Below, one piece after another: positions 20,817-29,431 of a DNA stretch of 64,000 nt. The stretch is from Magnetococcales bacterium HCHbin5 (lineage in GTDB: Bacteria > Pseudomonadota > Magnetococcia > Magnetococcales > Magnetaquicoccaceae): the NCBI GenBank assembly GCA_002753505.1, contig PEAG01000009.1, positions 1 through 64,000 of the forward strand, read 5' to 3'. The first letter of the stretch is position 1. The number at the start of each line of letters is the position of its first letter. The translations under genes and the position numbers were made by a program. Below the pieces are notes generated by a model. The model was not told the DNA's origin. It searched no databases and was given only the letters and a program-made list of their open reading frames with translations.

Positions 20817-21605
20817 TTAAATTTTTTTTGGATAGGCATCTACAATGGCCAGAAAGGCTTCGGCCTTCAGAGATGCACCACCGATCAGACCACCGTCCAC
20901 GTCTGGCTGCGCAAAAATGGCAGCCGCGTTATCCGGCGTAACGGATCCACCATAAAGAATTTGCAAAGCGGAAGCAATGGTTGCGCCGACTTGCGCCCTT
21001 AATTGTTCGCGAATAAAGCCATGCACCTCCTGAATCTGGTCAGGGGTGGCGTGACATCCTGTGCCGATGGCCCAGACAGGCTCGTAGGCCAACACCCATT
21101 GGGAACGCTCTGGGTCCGCCGTCGGCAGCAAACCGAACAGTGCCGCCAATTGGCTTTGAATCACCTCCAGGGTCTGTTTTGCGTTCCGTTCCGCCAAGGT
21201 TTCGCCAAGGCAGACAATGGGCCGCAAGCCGACCCGGAAGGCAGCCGCCATTTTCCGAGCCACCAACGCATTATTTTCACCGAAGAGGGTCCGACGTTCC
21301 GAATGGCCCAAAATCACATGGCTGCACCCGGCATCTTCCAGCATGGAGCCGGAAATTTCCCCGGTGAACGGCCCGTTTGCCTGCTCTGCCATAGTTTGCC
21401 CGCCCAGAAAAAGGTGGGGCGCGGTCATCTGCGACCGGGCCGCAAACAGGGCGGTAAAGGGGGGGCAGAGAATGACGTCACAATGAAGGGTCTGGCTCTG
21501 TTGCCGTTCCGCCACCCCGGCAGACACCGCAGCGGCCAGCGTTTGGGCAAACCCAATCGACCCATTCATTTTCCAGTTCCCTACCACCAATGCGCGTCGT
21601 TGCAT
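20817..21605 (-). CDS. tpiA: Triosephosphate isomerase
   Basis: VVGNWKMNGS, AYEPVWAIGTG, LYGGSVTPDNA. Confidence 0.95.
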   Translation of the reverse strand: MQRRALVVGNWKMNGSIGFAQTLAAAVSAGVAERQQSQTLHCDVILCPPFTALFAARSQMTAPHLFLGGQTMAEQANGPFTGEISGSMLEDAGCSHVILGHSERRTLFGENNALVARKMAAAFRVGLRPIVCLGETLAERNAKQTLEVIQSQLAALFGLLPTADPERSQWVLAYEPVWAIGTGCHATPDQIQEVHGFIREQLRAQVGATIASALQILYGGSVTPDNAAAIFAQPDVDGGLIGGASLKAEAFLAIVDAYPKKI

Positions 21606-21988
21606 GGCCTCTCTTCTCCAGAACCGATTATCGACAAGGATGCCGCATTGTACAAGATATGGGCATCGGAAATCCAGCGATAATGGTTGAACACCCGTTG
21701 CAAATCTGTTTGAATGCTCACTCCATGCACGAGCAGGCGACAGCCGAAAAAATGTGATGCCAGAGAAAGGAATACCGGGTCGACCCCTCCCTGTGCAAAC
21801 AGATGGCCCTGAATTTTATTTGAAAGCATTGCGATTGACTACATCGGGAAATTGCGATAGCCTTGTTCCGGGTGTTTTCTCGCCCAACGAATCCTCTTAA
21901 TCATCAGGATGGTTTCGCCGCTGGGGCACCCGACCATGACACCTGATCAGGACATCCCCTTTGAATTGCGACATCAAGGGCACTCATC

Positions 21989-22342
21989 GTGATCGAAACC
22001 GACCTCAAGTATATCCCCAACCCCAAACACAAGGAACCGTAGCAAAGAGGGCGGAAAGGTGCTTTGTGCCCAAGCTGGAGTCACTCCATTGCCCAGATAT
22101 TATTACAAGAGAGTGTTGAAGATCCAACGTCGTCCCACAAAGCTCGATACGCTACACGCTGTGGTTTGGCGTTCAAGGCCCATCCTGATGGGCAGGGAGG
22201 TTGGCATGGATTTCCTGTTGGTTGGAACGAGGTTCCTGACAAAATTCGCAATCAATGGCTGAAGGACAAAAAAATCCAACGTAGAGATCTGCGCGGGTAT
22301 GGCTTCATGCAAGAGGATAGAACGGACAACATGGTGGACTAG
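21989..22342 (+). pseudogene. Small conserved-type hypothetical gene interrupted by one in-frame amber codon (22040-22042)
   Basis: GTG 21989: VIETDLKYIPNPKHKEP*QRGRKGALCPSWS...RYATRCGLAF...WHGFPVGWNEVPDKIRNQWLKDKKIQRRDLRGY. The same frame continues on both sides of the TAG. Confidence 0.6.
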
Positions 22343-22346
22343 TGTC

Positions 22347-23255
22347 ATGAACACTGAGTGGAGAACATTTGGTCACAGAAATGATTTTGCCTTTGAGTAT
22401 CGCTTTCAGCCTGACCCGGATGCTGGCAAGGCCGCTACCGCTCTGGAATCCGGTTCATGGGGGGCGTTCCGGTTTTGGGTAAAAGGTCGGAACCTGTGCC
22501 AGCACCATCACAAGGGTGAAATGGGTCACGAAATTTCCTGGTATCTCTCCCCACTGTTGAACTGGTTGTCGGAAAACTGGAATCCACTGTTCCATGAGGA
22601 GTGCTTTCCTCTTCCATGCGACAAGCGCAATGCACGGATAGGGTATATGGATTCTTTGCGGCGTTACATGGGAGATACGGACCCTGTGGTGGAGGCCAGG
22701 GGAGAGGCTTGGTTTGGCTGGTGGCAAAGACACGCTTTGCGCTCCTGCCGACGTGGCGGCCTCTTTCCCGACCTTTTCTTTCGCCGGATGGTAGATTTTT
22801 CCGAAATTTCCTGGGGAAATTTTCCGGTGGAGTTTGCTGGCCACTCTGTAACCCCAACGATCCTGCTCAACACAGCTCATCCTAAAAATCTGCAAGACGA
22901 GGGAAGGCGGTTCAGTATTGGGCATGAGTTATGTCATATATTGCACGATCGATTCTTTGGCAGTGAGGTTGCCATAGCCAGTGGGCCTTGGGCTCCGGCA
23001 AACATTGAGAAAAGAGCCAATGCCTTTTCCGCCATGTTGCTCATGCCGTTGGATCTGATCAACCCATTGATTCGTTCCTTGCCCTGCCCTTTGGACACAC
23101 TTGATGGAATTCATTCATTGGCCAAACAATTGAGGGTCGGCAGAAGGGCATTGGTTTGGCACCTCTATAATTTAAGCAAATTGGATGAAGCTCAACGCTT
23201 GAATTTGGAACAGACGATGAGGGCGTCAGAAGAGGGTCTCCAAAGGCATGAATGA
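22347..23255 (+). CDS. ImmA/IrrE-family metallo-endopeptidase with an additional N-terminal domain
   Basis: C-terminal RRFSIGHELCHILHDRFFG (HExxH) and KRANAFSAMLLMPLDLI. N-terminal SWGAFRFWVKGRNLCQHH...WYLSPLLNWLSENWNPLFHEECFPLP region. Confidence 0.82.
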   Translation: MNTEWRTFGHRNDFAFEYRFQPDPDAGKAATALESGSWGAFRFWVKGRNLCQHHHKGEMGHEISWYLSPLLNWLSENWNPLFHEECFPLPCDKRNARIGYMDSLRRYMGDTDPVVEARGEAWFGWWQRHALRSCRRGGLFPDLFFRRMVDFSEISWGNFPVEFAGHSVTPTILLNTAHPKNLQDEGRRFSIGHELCHILHDRFFGSEVAIASGPWAPANIEKRANAFSAMLLMPLDLINPLIRSLPCPLDTLDGIHSLAKQLRVGRRALVWHLYNLSKLDEAQRLNLEQTMRASEEGLQRHE

Positions 23256-23390
23256 TTGCCCGCCCTTGCAACACAAAAAATTTATTTGTATCCCCACATG
23301 GCAAGCACGCCGCGTTGAGACAGTATTGCGATGTCAAGACCAATTGCTGTCACGCACCCACTCTGAACCTTCGGAAAGGAAAGCGCAAAC

Positions 23391-23876
23391 ATGTTGGCAA
23401 TTCATGATGTGATCCCCGATCTGTCGTTGCCGGATCAACACGGCGAAGAACGCCGGTTGAAGGCGTTGTTGGGAAAAAAAGGAGGGGTCATCTATTTCTA
23501 TCCCAGGGACAGTACGCCGGGATGCACGGTTGAAGCCAATGATTTCCAGTCATTGGCGCAGGATTTTGCGGCGTTGGGTTTGACCGTCACCGGCATTTCC
23601 CGAGATTCGGTGGCATCCCACAACCGTTTTTGCCTGAAACAGGGGCTGACCTTTACCCTGCTGAGTGACCAGAATACGGAGGCGTGCGCCCAGTTTGGAG
23701 TCTGGCAGGAAAAGACCAACTATGGCCGGACCAGCATGGGCATTGTCAGAACAACATTCGTGGTGAATGAAGCGGGCGTGGTGCAAAAAGTCTACCGGGC
23801 TGTCAAAACGGCAGGGCATGCCCAGTTGGTTTTGACCGAGGCAAAAGCCGCCTTGTCAAACCAGACGGACGCATAG
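23391..23876 (+). CDS. bcp: Thioredoxin-dependent peroxiredoxin (BCP/PrxQ)
   Basis: YFYPRDSTPGCTVEANDFQ. Confidence 0.92.
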   Translation: MLAIHDVIPDLSLPDQHGEERRLKALLGKKGGVIYFYPRDSTPGCTVEANDFQSLAQDFAALGLTVTGISRDSVASHNRFCLKQGLTFTLLSDQNTEACAQFGVWQEKTNYGRTSMGIVRTTFVVNEAGVVQKVYRAVKTAGHAQLVLTEAKAALSNQTDA

Positions 23877-23887
23877 CACACGGCGAA

Positions 23888-24553
23888 TCAGGGGGAGACG
23901 GGCCGCCAGTTCCGTGCCATCTCCTTTGCCTGCGCAACCTGCTCGGGGCTCATCTGCTTCGCAATGATTTCACAGAATTGCGCACTCGTCCGGTCGCCCT
24001 GGGCAGCGGCCAGGGTCAACCACATGTAGGCGTGCGTATAATCCTGGGCAACCCCCTTGCCCTCCGCATAGAGTACCCCCAGATCCTTTTGTCCCAGCGG
24101 ATGGCCCTGCCCAGCCGCCTTGCCAAACCACCGGGCAGCATCCTCGTACGCCTGCGGCAGACCATCCCCCTTGGCGTACAATAGACCGAGGGCATACTGT
24201 GCCTTCGCAAGCCCCTGCCCGGCCGCCTTGCCAAACCACCGGGCAGCCTGCACATAATCCTGGGCAACGCCATTGCCAAAAAGGTACATCATTCCCAGGT
24301 TGTGCTGGGCTCCCACGTGCCCCCCCTCAGCCGACTGCAACAGCTCAGCCAAACCGTCACGGGGAGACCACGTTTGCACGGCTGGAACAGGGCCGGGATG
24401 TCGCTCTTCAGCCGCCTGGGCACTCTCCTGTGAAGGAACGACCGCCAGACGATTGCTGAGAGTACCCCCCGCCTCCTTTGCAACTGGCCGGTCCTGAGTG
24501 GCACAGGCGGCTAAAAGGGTCGACAGCACAATAAAAACAAAACATTTCATCAC
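23888..24553 (-). CDS. Sel1-repeat lipoprotein
   Basis: Lipobox LLAAC and Sel1 repeats AQHNLGMMYLFGNGVAQDYVQAARWFGKAAGQG. Confidence 0.88.
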   Translation of the reverse strand: MMKCFVFIVLSTLLAACATQDRPVAKEAGGTLSNRLAVVPSQESAQAAEERHPGPVPAVQTWSPRDGLAELLQSAEGGHVGAQHNLGMMYLFGNGVAQDYVQAARWFGKAAGQGLAKAQYALGLLYAKGDGLPQAYEDAARWFGKAAGQGHPLGQKDLGVLYAEGKGVAQDYTHAYMWLTLAAAQGDRTSAQFCEIIAKQMSPEQVAQAKEMARNWRPVSP

Positions 24554-24590
24554 CCCTCCCCTGTTTGTCTTTTGGCGGAACGGGGAAGGG

Positions 24591-25403
24591 TCAACCCTTG
24601 CCGTGTTCCTGCTGCCAATCCTGGGCCTGTTGCCGCGCCAGCTCGATCATCTCCGGGGTCATATATTTTGCCAAAATTTCCAGGTTGTTGGCTGCATCTG
24701 GGTAATCCCCCATGATGGCCAAGGTGATCCACATATAGGCTGTCACATAGTCCAGCGGCACCCCCTGCCCGGTCGCATACAGGAAGCCCAGGTTGTTTTG
24801 CGCCATGGACAACCCTTGTTCGGCCGCTTTGTGATACCAAAGGGCTGCCTCCTCGTAATCAGGTGTCACGTTACCGTTGCCCGTCGCATACATGGCCCCC
24901 AAATAATATTGGGCCATCACATTGCCCTGCGCCGCCGCAGAACGAATCTCCGCCAACCTTTCGGCTGCAACCTCTTCACTCTCTACCTCTTCGGCAGCAG
25001 ACTCCTCAACCACCACCTCCTCGGCTTCAACCTCCTCAACCACCGCCTCCTCGGCAGCAGACTCCTCAACCACCGCCTCCTCGGCAGCAGCCTCCTCAAC
25101 CACAGACTCCTCGGCTTCAGCCTCCTCAACCACAGACTCCTCGGCTTCAGCCTCCTCAACCACCGCCTCCCCGGTCGTAGCCTCCTCGGCTAACACCTCC
25201 TCGGCCGCCAAAGTCCCCTCCTCTTCCATGGCTTCAACAGTCACCGGCTCAACAGTCACAGCGGAATCAACGGGCTCGGTTTTTACCTCTGCCGCAGGCC
25301 ACTGGGAACTTTTCGCTTTGGCCAGCAAAAAATGGCTCTGCAAATCGGTAGAAAAGAGTGTACCCCAATGGGGGGAGAGGGATTCAGGCAAATCGCTGTT
25401 CAT
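24591..25403 (-). CDS. Sel1-repeat protein with long acidic low-complexity segment
   Basis: Sel1 repeats MAQYYLGAMYATGNG/MAQNNLGFLYATGQG preceded by VVEExxAEE decapeptide repeats. Confidence 0.8.
   Translation of the reverse strand: MNSDLPESLSPHWGTLFSTDLQSHFLLAKAKSSQWPAAEVKTEPVDSAVTVEPVTVEAMEEEGTLAAEEVLAEEATTGEAVVEEAEAEESVVEEAEAEESVVEEAAAEEAVVEESAAEEAVVEEVEAEEVVVEESAAEEVESEEVAAERLAEIRSAAAQGNVMAQYYLGAMYATGNGNVTPDYEEAALWYHKAAEQGLSMAQNNLGFLYATGQGVPLDYVTAYMWITLAIMGDYPDAANNLEILAKYMTPEMIELARQQAQDWQQEHGKG
24970..25215 (-). repeat. ~30-bp coding tandem repeat encoding A/E/V-rich decapeptides
   Basis: Reiterated cctcctcaaccaccgcctcctcggcagcagact-type units. Confidence 0.8.
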
Positions 25404-25511
25404 GGCTCAAACTTCCTGTCGGCTCTGCCGATGCAAAAGGTGTCTGTTGCGCAATCAACCGCCTGCGCCCCATGAAGGTAACAGACAAGGGGATGCCGTG
25501 CAATGGCCCTG

Positions 25512-26432
25512 TCATAAACCGCTCATTGCCTGTTTTAATACGGTTACGTTGTGCCGGAACAGCTCCAGAAAGGTGGCAGCCGGGCCATCGGCTGCCGACA
25601 AGGCATCCGTGTATAACGTCCCACCCAACACCGCCCCCGACTCCTTGGCCAGTTGTTGCACCAGACGTGGATTGCTCTTGTTTTCCAGGAAAATGGCCCG
25701 AATTTTTTCCCGCCTGATCTGGCGAATCAACTCGGCAACCTGACCGGCAGAGGGTTCGGCCTCCGTGCTGACACCCACCGGAGCGAGAAAGGTGACACCA
25801 TAGGCGCGGCTGAAATAGCCAAAGGCACCATGACTGCTGACCACCGTTCGCCGTTCGGCCGGAATGGTATCCAAAGAGGCCCTCACCCAACGGTCCAGAT
25901 CCAACAGTTGCTGGCGGTAATGGTCCGCATTGCGTTGAAACAGGGCTGCCTGGTCTGGGGCTGCCCGCGCCAATCCATCGGCAATGTTGGTCACATAAAC
26001 CAACACATTGCGCAGATCATGCCAGGCATGGGGATCAGCCTCCTGTCCCGACGCTCCCGGCTCAGCCTGACCAAGCAAAGCCAGGGCTTGGATGCCATCG
26101 CTGGCCGTGACCACCGACCCCTTGAAGTAGGAGGCCTTGACCAACCGTTCGATCCAACCCTCAAAGCCCAACCCATTGATCACAAACAGATCGGCATCCC
26201 GCAAACCGATTGCGTCGGCCGGCGTTGGTTCATAGACATGCGCATCCCCATCGGCACCGACCAGACTTTTGACCGTCACCGCCTCCCCCCCCACCTGCCG
26301 CACCAGATCGGCCAAAATGCTGAAGCTGCACACCACCGTCAGGGGAGGAGTGCCCCGGGCCGCCACCGGCATCGACACGACCAGCAGGATGCCCATGAAT
26401 ACCAACCACCAACCCTTTGCTGTACGGTGCAT
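25512..26432 (-). CDS. Metal (Zn/Mn) ABC transporter substrate-binding protein
   Basis: VVCSFSILADLVRQVGG, GADGDAHVYEPTPAD, DPHAWHDLRNV, SSHGAFGYFSRAYG. Confidence 0.9.
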   Translation of the reverse strand: MHRTAKGWWLVFMGILLVVSMPVAARGTPPLTVVCSFSILADLVRQVGGEAVTVKSLVGADGDAHVYEPTPADAIGLRDADLFVINGLGFEGWIERLVKASYFKGSVVTASDGIQALALLGQAEPGASGQEADPHAWHDLRNVLVYVTNIADGLARAAPDQAALFQRNADHYRQQLLDLDRWVRASLDTIPAERRTVVSSHGAFGYFSRAYGVTFLAPVGVSTEAEPSAGQVAELIRQIRREKIRAIFLENKSNPRLVQQLAKESGAVLGGTLYTDALSAADGPAATFLELFRHNVTVLKQAMSGL

Positions 26433-26436
26433 AGCC

Positions 26437-27312
26437 TTAGCCCTTTCGATGATGTCCCACAGTACCGAACCGCGCCCGCACCACGCCCAGGGGACCAAAG
26501 GAGAGGGAGAGCAGGTAAAAAAACCCAGCGGTCAGAATAATGGCGGGACCGGAGGGCAAATTGTAGTGAAAAGAGAGGACCAAGCCGATAAAACCGGCGA
26601 GCAGGGCGATCAACACCGCGACCGCCATCAAACTCCACACATCCCGGGCCCAAAAACGGGCAGCGATGGCGGGAAGCATCATGATACCCACCGCCATCAT
26701 GGCCCCCAGGGTGTGAAACCCGGCCACCAAATCCATGGCGACCAAAGCCAGAAAAAGGGTCTGCCATAGGGCTTTCGCGCCGCGCTGGCTCCCCAGGTAA
26801 CCCGGGTCAAAGCTGTCGATGATCAAGGGACGATAGAGCAGGGCCAGTGCGACCAGGGAGAGAGAGGCAATCGAGGCGGCCAGCAGCAGAGCCTGGTCAT
26901 CCACCGCCAGCACAGAGCCAAACAGCATGTGCAACAGATCGACATTGCCCCCTTTGGTAGAGACAATCAGCACACCGGCGGCCAGAGAGACAAGCTGAAA
27001 GGCCGCAAAGCTGGCATCCTCCTGCAGCAAAGTCAGCCGGGAGAGGGTACCGGCCAGGACCGCCACCAGCAGGCCGGCCACAAATCCCCCCAGGGTCATG
27101 GCTGGCAGAGAGAATCCGGCCAACAAAAAGGCAATCGCCACCCCGGGCAGGATGGCATGGGACAGGGCATCTCCCATCAGGCTCATGCGACGCAGCATCA
27201 ACAATACCCCCACTGGCCCACAGCCCAGCGAAAGGGCCAGACAGGCCACCAAAGCCCGCCGCATAAAGGAAAACTGCACAAAAGGGTCAACCCAGTATTC
27301 ATAGCTGGTCAT
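26437..27312 (-). CDS. Metal ABC transporter permease (ZnuB/MntB family)
   Basis: FMRRALVACLALSLGCGPVGVLLMLRRMSLMGDALSHAILPGVAIAF. Confidence 0.92.
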   Translation of the reverse strand: MTSYEYWVDPFVQFSFMRRALVACLALSLGCGPVGVLLMLRRMSLMGDALSHAILPGVAIAFLLAGFSLPAMTLGGFVAGLLVAVLAGTLSRLTLLQEDASFAAFQLVSLAAGVLIVSTKGGNVDLLHMLFGSVLAVDDQALLLAASIASLSLVALALLYRPLIIDSFDPGYLGSQRGAKALWQTLFLALVAMDLVAGFHTLGAMMAVGIMMLPAIAARFWARDVWSLMAVAVLIALLAGFIGLVLSFHYNLPSGPAIILTAGFFYLLSLSFGPLGVVRARFGTVGHHRKG

Positions 27313-28052
27313 GGGTTCTCCGACTGGCAAAGGGGTGCGTCATTATCCCAGGCCTCACTCATGCTGCGGGCCTGTTCCCAGTGGTCAGCCGTCAGCACCT
27401 GGGCAGTCGCTCCCCAGGCCAGGGCGCGGCGGGCCAACAACAGTGTGGTGGGAAAATGGCGGCGTACCTGCTCCAAATCGTGCAAAACCGCCACCACTGT
27501 ACGACCCTGTTGATGCCAGTTGGATATCAGGACCAACAGGTCAGCAACCGTGCGATCGTCTATGGCGGCAAAGGGTTCATCCAGTAAAATGACGGGAGCA
27601 TCCTCCACCAGGATGCGGGCAAACAGCATCCGTTGCCGTTGGCCGCCGCTCAAGGTACTGACCACCCGATGGGCAAAACCGCCCAATCCGACGCTTTCCA
27701 ATGCCAATTGGGCCTGTTGGCGATGGGTTCGGCTCACGCCTCCCCAGGCTCCCACCCGCCGCCAATGGCCGATCAGGACCGCATCCCAGACCGAAATGGG
27801 GAAATTCGCTTCCAATTCTGTCTGCTGCGGCAACAGGGAGAGATCCCCATGGCCAATGCCCTCCAGATAAATCTCCCCCTCCAGAGGGGGCAGCAACCCT
27901 TTGATGCCTTTGAGCAGTGTGCTTTTTCCCGCCCCGTTCGGGCCGACCACAGCCGTCAGAGAACCCCGCTCAATCTGGCCGGAGAGGTGATGAATGGCGG
28001 GATGGCGTTCATAGCCCAGGGTTAAATTGTCCAGACGAATAACCGGGTTCAT
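27309..28052 (-). CDS. Metal ABC transporter ATP-binding protein
   Basis: VGPNGAGKSTLLKGIKG and LSGGQRQRMLFARILVEDAPVILLDEPFAAID. Start at ATG 28052. Confidence 0.92.
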   Translation of the reverse strand: MNPVIRLDNLTLGYERHPAIHHLSGQIERGSLTAVVGPNGAGKSTLLKGIKGLLPPLEGEIYLEGIGHGDLSLLPQQTELEANFPISVWDAVLIGHWRRVGAWGGVSRTHRQQAQLALESVGLGGFAHRVVSTLSGGQRQRMLFARILVEDAPVILLDEPFAAIDDRTVADLLVLISNWHQQGRTVVAVLHDLEQVRRHFPTTLLLARRALAWGATAQVLTADHWEQARSMSEAWDNDAPLCQSENP

Positions 28053-28222
28053 GCTGGCCAACCCACCCAATCCAACGCCACGGCGACCGCCAGCCAGAGT
28101 GCCGTCACCAAAACCGCCACCACGCCCAAGCGTTGCGCCACCCCCCAGGCAAACGGAGAACAGGGGGGCTTTTCATGGCAAGGGCGTGCAACAGGGGGAG
28201 CGGCAGAAAAAACGGTATCCAT
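28049..28222 (-). CDS. Small (57 aa) predicted single-TM protein, not in supplied ORF track
   Basis: MDTVFSAAPPVARPCHEKPPCSPFAWGVAQRLGVVAVLVTALWLAVAVALDWVGWPA; stop overlaps the ABC ATPase start (ATGA). Confidence 0.55.
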   Translation of the reverse strand: MDTVFSAAPPVARPCHEKPPCSPFAWGVAQRLGVVAVLVTALWLAVAVALDWVGWPA

Positions 28223-28246
28223 TGGGCATACATCCTCTGTTCAGAG

Positions 28247-29431
28247 TCAGACCCACTGACCGGCTGCATAACCGGAAGACCAGGCCCACTGCAGATTATA
28301 ACCCCCCAGTTGGCCGGTTATATCCACCACTTCGCCGATAAAATAGAGTCCTGGTATGGTTCGGCACTCCATGGTTTTGGACGCAAGATGGGCGGTATCC
28401 ACCCCACCGGTGGTCACTTCAGCCAGCCGGTAGCCTTCGGTTCCGGTCGGCGTCACGGTCCAACGATGCACCGCCTCGGCCAACTGGCGCAAGCGGGCAT
28501 CCGCGATTTCGGCCATTCGACCCGCAATCGCCAGATGGTTGAGGATGGCGTGGGTCAATCGCCTGGGCAGATGTTGAGACAGTACGGTTGCCACCTCCTG
28601 CCGGGGATTGCATGCCCGGGCGTGGCGAAAAACAGACTCCAACGCCACCCCTGGCAGCAGGTTGATCCGAACAGGCTCTCCGGCGCGCCAATGGGAGGAG
28701 ATCTGCAAAATGACAGGCCCGCTCAAGCCCCGATGGGTAAAAAGCAGCGGACCGGAAAAGCGGACCTTCTGACAGTGAACACTGGCCTCCACCGCCAGCC
28801 CCGCCAAGGTTTCCCCGGTCAAAAAACCGCTGCGCGGCAGCAGCAACGGCACCAGCCCAGGCCGGGTCGGTACCACGGTCAACCCCCACTGCCGGGCCAG
28901 ACGATAGCCCAAATCGCTGGCCCCCAGGGCAGGGAATGAGAGTCCACCGCTGGCCACCACCAGGGAATGGCCTTGCCAGACAGCCTGCTGGGTATGTACG
29001 GCAAAGCCGGCTGCGGCCTGTTCCACCCGTTGCACCGACTGGCCCAGATGGAACTCAACCTGCGCACTCCGACACCCCTCCAGGAGCCAAGTCACCACCT
29101 GCCGGGCTGAGCCGACGCAAAAATATTGACCGCCCGGGCGTTCTTCGACCGCAATGCCCGCCCGGGTCAGCCGGTGTACCACCTGCTCGGCCCCGAACTG
29201 GCCCAATGCGGCGGTGCAAAAGCCCGGGTGTAAAGAAAGATAGTGGTTTTTGCTCACGGTACGGTTGGTGAGATTGCAGTGACCGCCACCAGAGATGCAA
29301 ATTTTTGCCCCCGGTTGCGACCCATGATCCAGCACCAATACCCTGCGCCCGCGCCGACCCGCCTCAAGGGCACACATCAACCCGGCCGCCCCAGCCCCCA
29401 GGACAATCACATCCCAGTGGGCTCCGTTCAT
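28247..29431 (-). CDS. NAD(P)/FAD-dependent oxidoreductase, HI0933/YhiN family
   Basis: DVIVLGAGAAGLMCALEAGRRGRRVLVLDHGSQPGAKICISGGGHCNLTN. Confidence 0.9.
   Translation of the reverse strand: MNGAHWDVIVLGAGAAGLMCALEAGRRGRRVLVLDHGSQPGAKICISGGGHCNLTNRTVSKNHYLSLHPGFCTAALGQFGAEQVVHRLTRAGIAVEERPGGQYFCVGSARQVVTWLLEGCRSAQVEFHLGQSVQRVEQAAAGFAVHTQQAVWQGHSLVVASGGLSFPALGASDLGYRLARQWGLTVVPTRPGLVPLLLPRSGFLTGETLAGLAVEASVHCQKVRFSGPLLFTHRGLSGPVILQISSHWRAGEPVRINLLPGVALESVFRHARACNPRQEVATVLSQHLPRRLTHAILNHLAIAGRMAEIADARLRQLAEAVHRWTVTPTGTEGYRLAEVTTGGVDTAHLASKTMECRTIPGLYFIGEVVDITGQLGGYNLQWAWSSGYAAGQWV

Noticed and set aside
24970-25215. Regularly spaced ~30-bp repeats as a CRISPR candidate
   Set aside because: The repeats are contiguous, in frame and encode acidic decapeptides; there are no unique spacers.
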